53,708 nucleotides of DNA, taken from positions 1-53,708 of the forward strand of contig JAHHRA010000013.1 in assembly GCA_020026055.1 (NCBI GenBank), read 5' to 3'. The notes under the pieces were generated by a model. The model was not told the DNA's origin. It made no database searches and saw only the letters and a program-made list of their open reading frames with translations. The translations under genes and the position numbers were made by a program. Positions 1 to 9,471 of this stretch are shown piece by piece (the stretch's first letter is position 1; each line of letters starts with the position of its first letter). The stretch comes from Actinobacillus sp. GTDB lineage: Bacteria > Pseudomonadota > Gammaproteobacteria > Enterobacterales > Pasteurellaceae.

Positions 1-1
1 A

Positions 2-2434
2 TTTCTAAGCCGCCTATACGGCGGTTAACGAAGGTCGTGTTGGTTTTTTCGATATTGCCATTTTCTAAGCCGCCTATACGGCGGTTAACGACAAATTACC
101 TTGAGGAGAGTCACTCGTAGTTTTCTAAGCCGCCTATACGGCGGTTAACTTGATCTTGTCAAAAAATGGTTTTTCAATAACTTTCTAAGCCGCCTATACG
201 GCGGTTAACGTTGTTTAATTGTTCTGCGTTATCAAACATAATTTCTAAGCCGCCTATACGGCGGTTAACTTCCAATCATTTAGTCGTAAAAATCTTAAGA
301 AATTTCTAAGCCGCCTATACGGCGGTTAACGGCTATAACATCGAGCCAGTAAAAAAATCAAATTTCTAAGCCGCCTATACGGCGGTTAACGTCGTAAATA
401 TCACACTCGCCAGTTAAGCAATTTTCTAAGCCGCCTATACGGCGGTTAACGATTGATGAAATACCTCAAAGCACGATCGACAATTTCTAAGCCGCCTATA
501 CGGCGGTTAACGAGCTTGCGGAATGCCAAAGAAATTGTAAATATTTCTAAGCCGCCTATACGGCGGTTAACTGAGTGTTGCTCGCTCTTTATCCAATGCT
601 AAATTTCTAAGCCGCCTATACGGCGGTTAACATATAAAACATCGCAAAGCCAATCATCCCTTGTTTTCTAAGCCGCCTATACGGCGGTTAACGGACGCCC
701 TTTTGCCGACAATACGAAAAAATGTTTCTAAGCCGCCTATACGGCGGTTAACGAACGTCATGATTTATTTGGACTTAAAGTTGATTTCTAAGCCGCCTAT
801 ACGGCGGTTAACATAAATCTTATACAAAAGTCAAAGTTGCATGTTTTCTAAGCCGCCTATACGGCGGTTAACTCTTGATCCTATCAAGATTAGAATAATT
901 TTTCTTTCTAAGCCGCCTATACGGCGGTTAACACGGGAAACCCGCTTTGTAATGAGCAGAAATTTTTCTAAGCCGCCTATACGGCGGTTAACTAAAAAAC
1001 TAACCCAAAATCTCTTTTGCCCTTTTTCTAAGCCGCCTATACGGCGGTTAACTATGAATAGATATGTAGCATATTTATATGATATTTCTAAGCCGCCTAT
1101 ACGGCGGTTAACTCACCGCCTTTCTTGATTTCTCCAAGCTCCACTTTCTAAGCCGCCTATACGGCGGTTAACATGGCTACCACTTGCAAATGCAAGGGTA
1201 TATGTTTTCTAAGCCGCCTATACGGCGGTTAACGATTAGTTCTACTTGAGATGCATTTTACAAGCTTTCTAAGCCGCCTATACGGCGGTTAACCAAATCA
1301 ATAACTGGGTCAGTCGGATTTTTGGTTTCTAAGCCGCCTATACGGCGGTTAACTTTTGCTTTATATGTATGAGTTTGATTGGGGCTTTCTAAGCCGCCTA
1401 TACGGCGGTTAACTAGTTAAAATACCCATAAAGCCAATAAGCAGTTTTCTAAGCCGCCTATACGGCGGTTAACCAGATATAATCACCCGTCTTGACAAGC
1501 TGGAGTTTCTAAGCCGCCTATACGGCGGTTAACCAATTTTCACAGTTGTTAATCTTGCCCCAAGATTTCTAAGCCGCCTATACGGCGGTTAACACGATCA
1601 CAGTTGAAGGTGATTTGGCGGAGGCTTTCTAAGCCGCCTATACGGCGGTTAACAAGAACTAGAGCGAATTTACAGAGAATTTTTATTTTCTAAGCCGCCT
1701 ATACGGCGGTTAACAATACAGCTCGTAAAACGTAGCGGAACACTTATTTCTAAGCCGCCTATACGGCGGTTAACACCGTTGCATTAATTGTTGCAGTACC
1801 GGCAATTTTCTAAGCCGCCTATACGGCGGTTAACCTCGCTACGTAGAATTGTTGTTGTCGCATTTTTTTCTAAGCCGCCTATACGGCGGTTAACAACTGG
1901 TAGCGTAATTGTGTTTGAGGGACTTTTTTCTAAGCCGCCTATACGGCGGTTAACTTAATATTTTCAAAAAAAGGACGCAAATTATATTTCTAAGCCGCCT
2001 ATACGGCGGTTAACCACAACGAGAACAATTAACGCTGGCTCTGATGTTTCTAAGCCGCCTATACGGCGGTTAACCCGCCCACGCTCTAATCATTGCATAG
2101 CCTTCATTTCTAAGCCGCCTATACGGCGGTTAACTGGCGAGTGCATTACAAAAAGCATTTTTCGATTTTCTAAGCCGCCTATACGGCGGTTAACTTCAAA
2201 GATTTCTTGAGCTTAACGCTCGTGGATTTCTAAGCCGCCTATACGGCGGTTAACTCGCAACAATGCCTTTTTCGGGCGGCGTTTATTTTCTAAGCCGCCT
2301 ATACGGCGGTTAACTATGAGTAGTACATACTTCTCGTTCAGCAAAATTTCTAAGCCGCCTATACGGCGGTTAACGTTGATTAGTAATAGCAACGACACGA
2401 TCAACTTTTCTAAGCCGCCTATACGGCGGTTAAC
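2..2434 (-). CRISPR. Type I-F CRISPR array, 41 repeats and 40 spacers
   Basis: Forty-one copies of a 28-nt repeat were counted. On the + strand it begins TTTCTAAGCCGCC and ends GGCGGTTAAC. Every copy reads identically by eye. Spacers are 32 nt, except five of 33 nt (their following repeats start at 303, 484, 665, 1206 and 1687). The complement begins GTTAACCGCC and ends CTTAGAAA, the orientation of type I-F repeats, so the array is transcribed leftward from a leader at its right end. The inner CCGCC..GGCGG arms form the Cas6f hairpin. The distal (left) end shows no degenerate terminal repeat and the first repeat starts at base 2, so the array probably continues outside the window. Confidence 0.98.
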
Positions 2435-2571
2435 TGAAAAATTGTAACAAAATTATTATATGAATCAAGAGATTAATTATTATTTGTGCTAAAATACTGA
2501 AGTCTTTTTGTGTGTTTGTAACATATTGATATATTTGCTTTTTTTAAAAGTACAAAAATTAAGGTAAATTT
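2435..2571 (-). promoter_or_regulatory. CRISPR leader, also the cas1 upstream region
   Basis: This AT-rich, gene-free segment lies between the last identical repeat and cas1. By type I-F architecture it is the leader, where new spacers would be inserted and from which the array is transcribed leftward. A minus-strand TATAAT (complement of 2455-2460) sits about 20 bp before the first repeat and is a candidate -10 box; no good -35 is visible. The cas1 promoter must also lie here, facing right. AAGG just before 2572 is the probable cas1 ribosome binding site. Confidence 0.7.
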
Positions 2572-3534
2572 ATGTTAATGCCATCGGATTTAAAAACTAT
2601 TTTGCATTCCAAACGTGCTAATGTCTATTTTTTAGAATATTGTCGAGTGATGCAAAAAGATGGGCGGGTGCTTTATTTAACTGAAGCTAAAAAAGAGAAT
2701 CTTTACTATAACATCCCAATTGCGAATACTACAGTAATTTTGCTGGGGAGTGGAACTTCCATTACTCAAGCAGCAATGCGGATGCTTTCGCAAGCTGGCG
2801 TTTTAGTTGGCTTTTGTGGGGGCGGTGGAACACCTCTATTCATGGGGACTGAAATTGAATGGATGACGCCACAAAATGAATATCGTCCAACTGAATATGT
2901 CCAAGGGTGGCTTTCTTGGTGGTTTGATGACGACAAACGTTTACAGGCAGCTCAAAAACTACAGTTAGCTCGCCTTGATTTTTTACGCAAGGTCTGGTCG
3001 AAAGACAAAGATTTTAAGGAGTATGGCTTTTCTGCTCAGGAAGAAAATGTTCAAAATCTCTTAGATGCTCAGCAACAAGCAATTCCCAAGCAAGATTGCA
3101 TTATGCATTTATTGCAATTAGAAGCTCGACTAACTAAAAATCTCTATAAGCTAGCTAGTACTAATACCAAGCAAACAGGATTTACTCGTGAGCATCAAGG
3201 CACGGATCGCGCCAATATTTTTCTCAATCATGGTAATTATTTAGCTTATGGTTTAGCAGCAACCGCAACTTGGGTGCTTGGGATCCCTCATGGCTTTGCG
3301 GTTATGCATGGTAAAACTCGCCGTGGTGCTTTAGTATTTGATGTGGCAGATATTATTAAGGATGCCATAGTGTTACCTCTGGCTTTTATTTGTGCTAAAG
3401 AGAAATGTAGTGAACAAGATTTTCGTCAAGAATGTATAAATTACTTCACTACTTACAAAGCATTAGATGTAATGTTTAATGAAATTAAGTCTCTTGTTTT
3501 CTTCAATAGTCAAGGAGCAGAAAATGCTGAGTAA
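2572..3534 (+). CDS. cas1: CRISPR-associated endonuclease Cas1, type I-F
   Basis: Cas1 is the metal-dependent integrase that, with Cas2 (here the N-terminus of Cas2-3), inserts new spacers at the leader end of the array. The 320-residue protein matches type I-F Cas1 throughout. Landmarks are LKTILHSKRAN at 7-17, the glycine-rich GFCGGGGTPLF at 80-90, PTEY at 106-109, and HGNYLAYGLAATATWVLG in the C-terminal half. The expected metal ligands are Glu184 (LEARL), His246 (MHGKTRRG) and Asp257/Asp260 (FDVAD). An AAGG lies before ATG 2572; a second ATG at 2578 is an alternative start. It is divergent from the array and opens the cas gene set. Its last 11 bp overlap the WYL regulator gene. Confidence 0.97.
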   Translation: MLMPSDLKTILHSKRANVYFLEYCRVMQKDGRVLYLTEAKKENLYYNIPIANTTVILLGSGTSITQAAMRMLSQAGVLVGFCGGGGTPLFMGTEIEWMTPQNEYRPTEYVQGWLSWWFDDDKRLQAAQKLQLARLDFLRKVWSKDKDFKEYGFSAQEENVQNLLDAQQQAIPKQDCIMHLLQLEARLTKNLYKLASTNTKQTGFTREHQGTDRANIFLNHGNYLAYGLAATATWVLGIPHGFAVMHGKTRRGALVFDVADIIKDAIVLPLAFICAKEKCSEQDFRQECINYFTTYKALDVMFNEIKSLVFFNSQGAENAE

Positions 3535-4486
3535 GAATGGATTAAAACTATATCGTTATTTAGCCCAACAAAAATACCCCAAATCTGAGCAGGAACTTTT
3601 AGAGCATTTTCAATATTCAAAATCAACCTTTAACCGTGCTAAACGAGAGCTTAGAGATCAAGGTATCACATTATTACCGCCTCAAAATGGTGGTTATAAA
3701 TTGCTAGAGAAAGAAAAGAATTTTGTTTGCTTAGGGGAATATTTGATGGATCAGCAAGATATTATTGATCTTGTGCAAGTGATTAAACTTCTATCTCCCA
3801 TCGCCAATAAACATAATTTAAATGAACAAGTTAAGTTATCATTACAAAAATTACTCACAGTTTTGCCCGAACAATATAACGATAAATTAGATTTTATTGA
3901 TTACTTTGCCCACGGTGAGCGAGAACAATCTAATGATATTTTTCAAGACATTTTATCAGCGTTTTCCCAAAATAAACGCTTAAAGATTCAATATTCTAAA
4001 AGGGCTGGTGGCGTGTTACGTTGCGAAGAACGCCAAGTTTCACCACAAAAAATCTTACGCTATCGTAGTAATTGGTATGTGATTGCTTATTGTCACTTAC
4101 GCCAAGAAATTCGAACATTTTCTCTAGATAACATCACTGAAGCCAGTATTGTAGACACCCCGATCCAACAACTGGATAGAATCATAGTCTCAGATTATTA
4201 CCAACAAACCTATGGTATTTTCAGTGGCTCGAAAATCGAAATGGCGACTCTAAAATTTTCAAAATCTGCAGCTCTCTGGATTAAGAATGAATGTTGGCAC
4301 CCAGAGCAACAAAGTTATTTTGATGATGACCAAACCTATATACTCTCAATTCCGATTGGTGAAAATCTCACGGAGTTGATTATGCAATTGGCAATGTATG
4401 GCAAAGATGTTGAGGTCATTGCTCCCGCAAGATTAAAGCAGGCTTTAAGAGAACATCATCAGCAGGCGTTAAATAGTCAAAACTAG
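3524..4486 (+). CDS. WYL-domain transcriptional regulator inside the cas gene set
   Basis: The 320-residue protein has an N-terminal winged-helix region (about 10-60, with SKSTFNRAKRELRDQGI as the recognition-helix area) and a WYL domain (about 140-215) whose signature is NWYVIAYC at 183-190, followed by RTFSLDNI. A C-terminal extension resembles the WCX region. WYL proteins are ligand-responsive regulators often linked to defence loci. The start is set at ATG 3524 because AAGGAG (3512-3517) lies six bases upstream; the frame stays open to 3479 but has no such site there. The gene overlaps cas1 by 11 bp, so translational coupling is likely. Inference: it controls cas and/or array expression, possibly by sensing a nucleic acid or nucleotide ligand. 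It is not a standard type I-F component. Confidence 0.9.
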   Translation: MLSKNGLKLYRYLAQQKYPKSEQELLEHFQYSKSTFNRAKRELRDQGITLLPPQNGGYKLLEKEKNFVCLGEYLMDQQDIIDLVQVIKLLSPIANKHNLNEQVKLSLQKLLTVLPEQYNDKLDFIDYFAHGEREQSNDIFQDILSAFSQNKRLKIQYSKRAGGVLRCEERQVSPQKILRYRSNWYVIAYCHLRQEIRTFSLDNITEASIVDTPIQQLDRIIVSDYYQQTYGIFSGSKIEMATLKFSKSAALWIKNECWHPEQQSYFDDDQTYILSIPIGENLTELIMQLAMYGKDVEVIAPARLKQALREHHQQALNSQN

Positions 4487-4596
4487 CTGAAAAGGATAAA
4501 AAATAAAATAATGTGCACGAAGTGCCAGTTTTTGATACTAACTCTAAAGTATAATCTGCCCATCAAAATTTTTAAGATTTTAGGTATTGTTTAAGT
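4487..4596 (+). promoter_or_regulatory. Gap before cas2-3 with a candidate operator
   Basis: This is the only sizeable gap inside the cas gene set. It holds an inverted repeat ATACT (4535-4539) / AGTAT (4548-4552) and a short GCAC-GAA-GTGC hairpin near 4515-4525. Either could be a binding site for the WYL protein encoded immediately upstream, and a separate promoter for cas2-3 and the Csy genes may lie here. This is inference from position and symmetry only. Confidence 0.35.
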
Positions 4597-7500
4597 ATGT
4601 TGGTTGTATTCGTAAGTCAATGTGAAAAGAAAGCCCATAAACGCACTCGTGAAGTGTTAGACGCCTTTGCCAATCGTATAGGAGACAACACTTGGCAAAC
4701 CGCAATCACCGAAGAAGGCTTAAATACCGTCAAACAACTCCTGCGAAAAACCGCCAGCAAATCCACCGCCATCAGCTGCCACCGCGTCAGCACCCGCAAC
4801 CGCATGAACCTACTCTGGATCGTAGGCAATAAAGCAAAATTTGATATGAATGGGGTCGTGGCGGTGAATTCAACTCGTCGCAATGTACTACATAATGAAT
4901 GGGAAAATAATTGGTTGCATGCCACTAGTATTCAGATAATTGCCACCTTAAGTGGTCTTTTGCATGATTTGGGCAAAACAACGGTTGGTTTCCAAGAGAA
5001 ATTGAAGAAATCATCGAAGAAAGGTGACCCTTATCGTCATGAATGGATTTCCTTAAAAATTTTCGAATTATTAATTGAGGGCTGCCAAACCGATGAGGAA
5101 TGGCTGACCCGCTTCATAAATATTAAACAATGGTTGGCTGAAAATAAGGATTTAATTAAAAAATTCACCAAGCTAATTGAGGCAAAAGAGATTGAGTCCA
5201 CTAAATTAAAAAATTTTCCACCTTTGGCCCAGTTAATCGGTTGGCTGATAGTTAGCCATCATCGTTTGCCACCTTTAAGAGAAATGTTTTATTCAGTTTC
5301 TACAAGACAAAGAGAGCAAACTGAAGGACGTAGAATCAAACTTTCATTGCATAAATTTTATGAAAAGCTAGAACCTGTAGATTATTGGGTACGTAATCCG
5401 AACAGTTGTGAGCAATATTCTGAGAAAGATTTACATAAATTCTTGCAAATTAAAGACTTTGTAAGTGCTAGCCCTGAGTGGCAAAAGCATTTAATTAGAT
5501 GGGCAAAAAAAGCCTCGCAGGATCCAACTTTAAAACAATTAATTCAGCAAGCTTCAGATAGCAATCAACCTATCACCGATACTTTTGTGTGTTATTTAGC
5601 TCGCCTTGTTTTAATGATTGGGGATCATAATTATTCCTGTTTGGCGAAAGATGATAAACGCCGTTTGCAAGGTAGTACTGAATATCAAGCCAAATTAATT
5701 GCGAATACTCACCAAGGTGAAATCAAACAATCATTAGATGAGCATTTAATTGGCGTGGCAACCTTTAGTGCCCAATTTGCACGTTTTTTACCAACATTAA
5801 CCCATAATTTGCCGTATTTAACTGCGAATGATGAATTAACCAAAAACACCAATATTGAACGCTTTAAATGGCAAAATCACGCTTTTAAAACAGCATCTTC
5901 TTTCCAAAAAGAAGCAGAAGATAATGGCTTTTTTGGTGTTAATATGGCATCTACGGGCTGTGGGAAAACCCTTGGCAATATGCGAATTATGCATGGTCTT
6001 AATTTCAAGGGGAAAGGAACGCGAGTTACCATTGCTTTAGGTTTACGAGTTTTAACCTTGCAAACAGGTTTAAGTTTTAAAGAAAACTTAGGTTTAACTG
6101 ATGAAGAATTAGCAATTTTAGTAGGCGGTATCGCTAATAAGAAATTGTTTGAATTTAATCAAGATAATACAGGGATTAGCACGGGGATTAGTAAAGAATT
6201 TGATGATACTTTGAACGATTCAGGCTCTGAATCCAGCCAAAGTTTAATTGATGAAGAGGTTATCTCAAATTTTGATGAACTTGATTATAATGATTTTAAT
6301 CAATTAAACATTGATACTTTATTAAAGGATCAAAAAATCCGTCAACTTATTTTCTCACCTGTAGTGGTTTCTACTATTGATCATTTAACTCAAGCCTCTG
6401 AATGCCAAAGAGCGGGACATTATATTGCCCCTATTTTACGGTTATTAAGCAGTGATTTAATTTTTGACGAACCTGATGATTTTAATTTAGAAGATTTACC
6501 AGCCTTAACCAGACTTATACATTTGGCGGGGGTATTTGGTTCAAAAGTATTACTCTCGTCAGCTACCCTCACTCCAGATATGGTGACAGGTTTATTTAAA
6601 GCTTATTTTGAGGGGAGGAAGATTTATCATTATAATCACAACAAAACTAATCCTAGTATTGTTTGTGCTTGGTTTGATGAACAAAATAAAGAACCACAAT
6701 TTTCACAATGTGAAAACTATGTAAAATTCAGTGAGAAACACGCCGATTTTATAAATAAACGTTGCCAATATCTCCAACAAAAACCAATTCAACGTAAAGC
6801 TGAAATCGTGCCTTTTACGCAAGCAACAACGAGAACTGAATTAAATTCAGCGCTTTATTTAGATCTAGCTAATCATTTGATTCAAAATGCTATAATCTTG
6901 CACAATCGTTATTATCAAATAGATGAACAAACTCAAAAAGAAGTCAGTGTTGGTTTAGTTAGAATTGCTAATATTCGCAATATTATTCCGCTTACGAAAA
7001 TATTATGTGGGAATTCAGAGGGCTTAAAGGTGCCTGAAAATATACATATTCATCTTGCTTGTTATCATTCTCGTCAATTATTGATTTTGCGTAATTATTT
7101 GGAAAGTAGATTAGATACTATTTTAAAACGCCAAGAAGATAAACCACAGTTATTATTTGAACATCCAGAAATCAAACAGGCTTTACACAAAAGCTCAGCT
7201 AAAAAACATATTTTTATCGTTATTGGTAGCCCCGTAACTGAGGTGGGCCGAGATCATGATTATGATTGGGCAATCGTTGAGCCAAGCTCAATGCGATCTA
7301 TCATTCAACTTGCTGGGCGAGTTTGGAGACATCGTCCGAATAAAGTGCTTGATGAACCCAATATTATGTTAATGCAATACAATTTAAATTATTTTAAAAA
7401 TAAAGATCCAAACCTACCCGTATTTAAATATCCAGGTTTTGAAAGTGAAGCACATAGAATTGAACCTGATCTCACGCAAGTAATTAATCCAGATGAGTTA

Positions 7501-8043
7501 AATCGCATTGATGCTCAAACAAGGATTAAATCTGATTTAAAAGCTAATACGGAAGCGAAAACTTTAGCCCAACTTGAGCATAAAAGAATGCAGGAATTAT
7601 TAAATTTAGCGGATGATAAAATTAATTTTGTGAATGCCTATTGGCAGCAAAATACAGCTCATAAATTTAATATTCATTTACAACAAATCAGCCCATTTCG
7701 AGCTCAAACAACAACACAGCAAGATTGGATTATTATCCCAGCAGAAGATGATGAAACTCTAATTCAAGCTTATTATGCTGAAGATATTTATGAAAAAGGC
7801 GTAAGAAATGCTAAAGAGCAAAGTGAAGTAAAGCTGCATAGTTTTGAAGCCAATAACCCTCAAATTACACCTTGGCTAAGTACAAGTTTAACCGAAAGTT
7901 TGCAACAGCTTGCGACTTATGAACAAACCACGAGTTTGCCAAAACTTGCTTGTCGCTATGCAACAGTGGCATTAGATGCTATTTCAGTTAAAAATACTAA
8001 ATCTTGGAATTTTCATCCATTTTTAGGGTTTGAAAGAGATTAA
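4597..8043 (+). CDS. cas3: Type I-F Cas2-Cas3 fusion nuclease/helicase
   Basis: The protein is 1148 residues, the usual size for the I-F fusion. An N-terminal Cas2-like domain (about 1-95) contains GDNTWQTAI and LLWIVG. An HD nuclease follows with LLHDLGKTT (His123-Asp124) and a further His in RHEW near 148. The superfamily 2 helicase has a Walker A GCGKT near residue 454, the DExD-type FDEPDD near 624, SSATLTP near 654, and QLAGRVWRH near 904. Cas3 is recruited to DNA bound by the Csy complex, unwinds it and degrades it; the Cas2 part joins Cas1 in spacer acquisition. Translation starts at ATG 4597 with a weak upstream site. The coding segment around 4700-4830 is visibly richer in G+C than the rest of the gene. 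Confidence 0.97.
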   Translation: MLVVFVSQCEKKAHKRTREVLDAFANRIGDNTWQTAITEEGLNTVKQLLRKTASKSTAISCHRVSTRNRMNLLWIVGNKAKFDMNGVVAVNSTRRNVLHNEWENNWLHATSIQIIATLSGLLHDLGKTTVGFQEKLKKSSKKGDPYRHEWISLKIFELLIEGCQTDEEWLTRFINIKQWLAENKDLIKKFTKLIEAKEIESTKLKNFPPLAQLIGWLIVSHHRLPPLREMFYSVSTRQREQTEGRRIKLSLHKFYEKLEPVDYWVRNPNSCEQYSEKDLHKFLQIKDFVSASPEWQKHLIRWAKKASQDPTLKQLIQQASDSNQPITDTFVCYLARLVLMIGDHNYSCLAKDDKRRLQGSTEYQAKLIANTHQGEIKQSLDEHLIGVATFSAQFARFLPTLTHNLPYLTANDELTKNTNIERFKWQNHAFKTASSFQKEAEDNGFFGVNMASTGCGKTLGNMRIMHGLNFKGKGTRVTIALGLRVLTLQTGLSFKENLGLTDEELAILVGGIANKKLFEFNQDNTGISTGISKEFDDTLNDSGSESSQSLIDEEVISNFDELDYNDFNQLNIDTLLKDQKIRQLIFSPVVVSTIDHLTQASECQRAGHYIAPILRLLSSDLIFDEPDDFNLEDLPALTRLIHLAGVFGSKVLLSSATLTPDMVTGLFKAYFEGRKIYHYNHNKTNPSIVCAWFDEQNKEPQFSQCENYVKFSEKHADFINKRCQYLQQKPIQRKAEIVPFTQATTRTELNSALYLDLANHLIQNAIILHNRYYQIDEQTQKEVSVGLVRIANIRNIIPLTKILCGNSEGLKVPENIHIHLACYHSRQLLILRNYLESRLDTILKRQEDKPQLLFEHPEIKQALHKSSAKKHIFIVIGSPVTEVGRDHDYDWAIVEPSSMRSIIQLAGRVWRHRPNKVLDEPNIMLMQYNLNYFKNKDPNLPVFKYPGFESEAHRIEPDLTQVINPDELNRIDAQTRIKSDLKANTEAKTLAQLEHKRMQELLNLADDKINFVNAYWQQNTAHKFNIHLQQISPFRAQTTTQQDWIIIPAEDDETLIQAYYAEDIYEKGVRNAKEQSEVKLHSFEANNPQITPWLSTSLTESLQQLATYEQTTSLPKLACRYATVALDAISVKNTKSWNFHPFLGFERD

Positions 8044-8073
8044 TTATTTATCAACTACAAAGAGGTTAATGTG

Positions 8074-9471
8074 ATGAATCAAAATATTTTGCCAGAACAT
8101 GCAGTTATAGCATTTTTGCAAAGTCAGATTGATAAAAAGCTAACAGAAGATAAACTTCGTGAGAAATTAAAGAATGCTCAAGAAAAAAATGATTTTGAAA
8201 GTATTTCTCAACTTTCTGCAAAAATAAAAGAAATTGAAGCAAAATTTGCAATCAATGATTGGCTTAAATTAGCTGCTAAAAAACTAACTGAACAACTCAA
8301 ATTTAGTACCCATATAAGTAAGGGCATTCATTCCGCTTCTAGTGGTGATAATGTTATTTTTCAAGAATATAAAACTACATCTAAAGATATTGTTGGAACT
8401 CATTCGCTTAATAGTGAATTAATAGATGCGAATGGTAATGCAGTAGCACTTCCTTTAGCTAAATTTTTTGAGTTTAAAATTGATGATAAAACCTCAATTA
8501 AAGATTTAATTTTGAATGATGATGAAGCCTTTATTCAGTCCTTAGCTGTGGATTTAGAATTGGCAAAAGAATATCACCAAGATTTTAAATTGGCATTAGA
8601 AAAAATAACAAATAGCCCTATTACGAATGAAAGAAATAAACAACTGTTATGGTGTATAAATGCACATGCAACTCAAAATGTGAATAAATTAGAGTATTTA
8701 ACTATGGTGCCTCTATATCCATCTGTTTTTACATTTGAATTTTATAGCAAAATAAATCAAAAATTTTTTTCTGAAGAAAATCGTAAGGCTCGCGAAAATC
8801 GGGTTAAAGATAATAAAAAACATGAGCAGAAAGCATATGTTAGTACCTTTGATTTGGCATCAGTAATAATTGGTGGGAGTAATCCTCAAAATGTTAGTAT
8901 GCTAATGAGTAGACAAGGTGGACGTAATTATTTATTGCCATCATTACCTCCTATCCTTAGGGTTCAGAATAATTTTGAAAAAATTATGCCATCTAAAATA
9001 GAAAGTTCCATTTTTAATGAAAAACTCCGTTATGCTTGTCGGTATGAAATTCAAGAAATAGTTAATGTGATTAAAGATTCTCGCAATAATATTGCTGTAC
9101 GCAATAAACGTAAAAATGCTATTGATGAAATCTTAAATATTATTTTCAGTATGGCGGATTATGTTCGAACTAATAATGCCGCTGGTTGGTCTAGGCAATA
9201 TCAATTAGATACTCCTTATCAATATTGGTTAGATCCTCGACGAGGCGATTTGGAGGGGGAAGAAAATTTTGCTTCAGAACGAGAAAGTAGCAAGGATTTA
9301 TGGATTAGAAGTATTATGAATGATTTTGCAGAATGGTTAAATACTATCTTAAAAAAAGCGCTGCCAGAATATAAAGCAGATTTAGGTAATTCTGAATATT
9401 TAGAATGGAAAAGAGAAATTGACGAACATAAAACCTATTATGAATTAACTGGTAAAGGAGTTTTCCTATGA
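8074..9471 (+). CDS. csy1: Csy1 (Cas8f), large subunit of the type I-F surveillance complex
   Basis: Csy1 binds the 5' handle of the crRNA and takes part in PAM recognition and Cas3 recruitment. The 465-residue product is close to family length and has the family landmarks YPSVFTFEFY, the block GGSNPQNVSMLMSRQGGRNY (matching the family KPQNIS...RRGENWLLPSLPP), LLPSLPPIL, and a C-terminal SRQYQLDTPYQYWLDPRRGD. I chose ATG 8074 because AAGAGG at 8060-8065 is eight bases upstream; GTG 8071 is in frame and is the alternative. It begins 30 bp after cas2-3, and its stop overlaps the csy2 start by four bases (ATGA), so the two are translationally coupled. Confidence 0.94.
   Translation: MNQNILPEHAVIAFLQSQIDKKLTEDKLREKLKNAQEKNDFESISQLSAKIKEIEAKFAINDWLKLAAKKLTEQLKFSTHISKGIHSASSGDNVIFQEYKTTSKDIVGTHSLNSELIDANGNAVALPLAKFFEFKIDDKTSIKDLILNDDEAFIQSLAVDLELAKEYHQDFKLALEKITNSPITNERNKQLLWCINAHATQNVNKLEYLTMVPLYPSVFTFEFYSKINQKFFSEENRKARENRVKDNKKHEQKAYVSTFDLASVIIGGSNPQNVSMLMSRQGGRNYLLPSLPPILRVQNNFEKIMPSKIESSIFNEKLRYACRYEIQEIVNVIKDSRNNIAVRNKRKNAIDEILNIIFSMADYVRTNNAAGWSRQYQLDTPYQYWLDPRRGDLEGEENFASERESSKDLWIRSIMNDFAEWLNTILKKALPEYKADLGNSEYLEWKREIDEHKTYYELTGKGVFL

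Noticed and set aside
841..2404. Open frames inside the CRISPR array
   Set aside because: They only translate the repeat (SKPPIRRLT and its reverse VNRRIGGLE) and have no ribosome binding sites.
2..2434. Spacers matching this window
   Set aside because: The spacers I compared by eye showed no match to the mobile element or chromosome here; a proper alignment is needed to exclude it.
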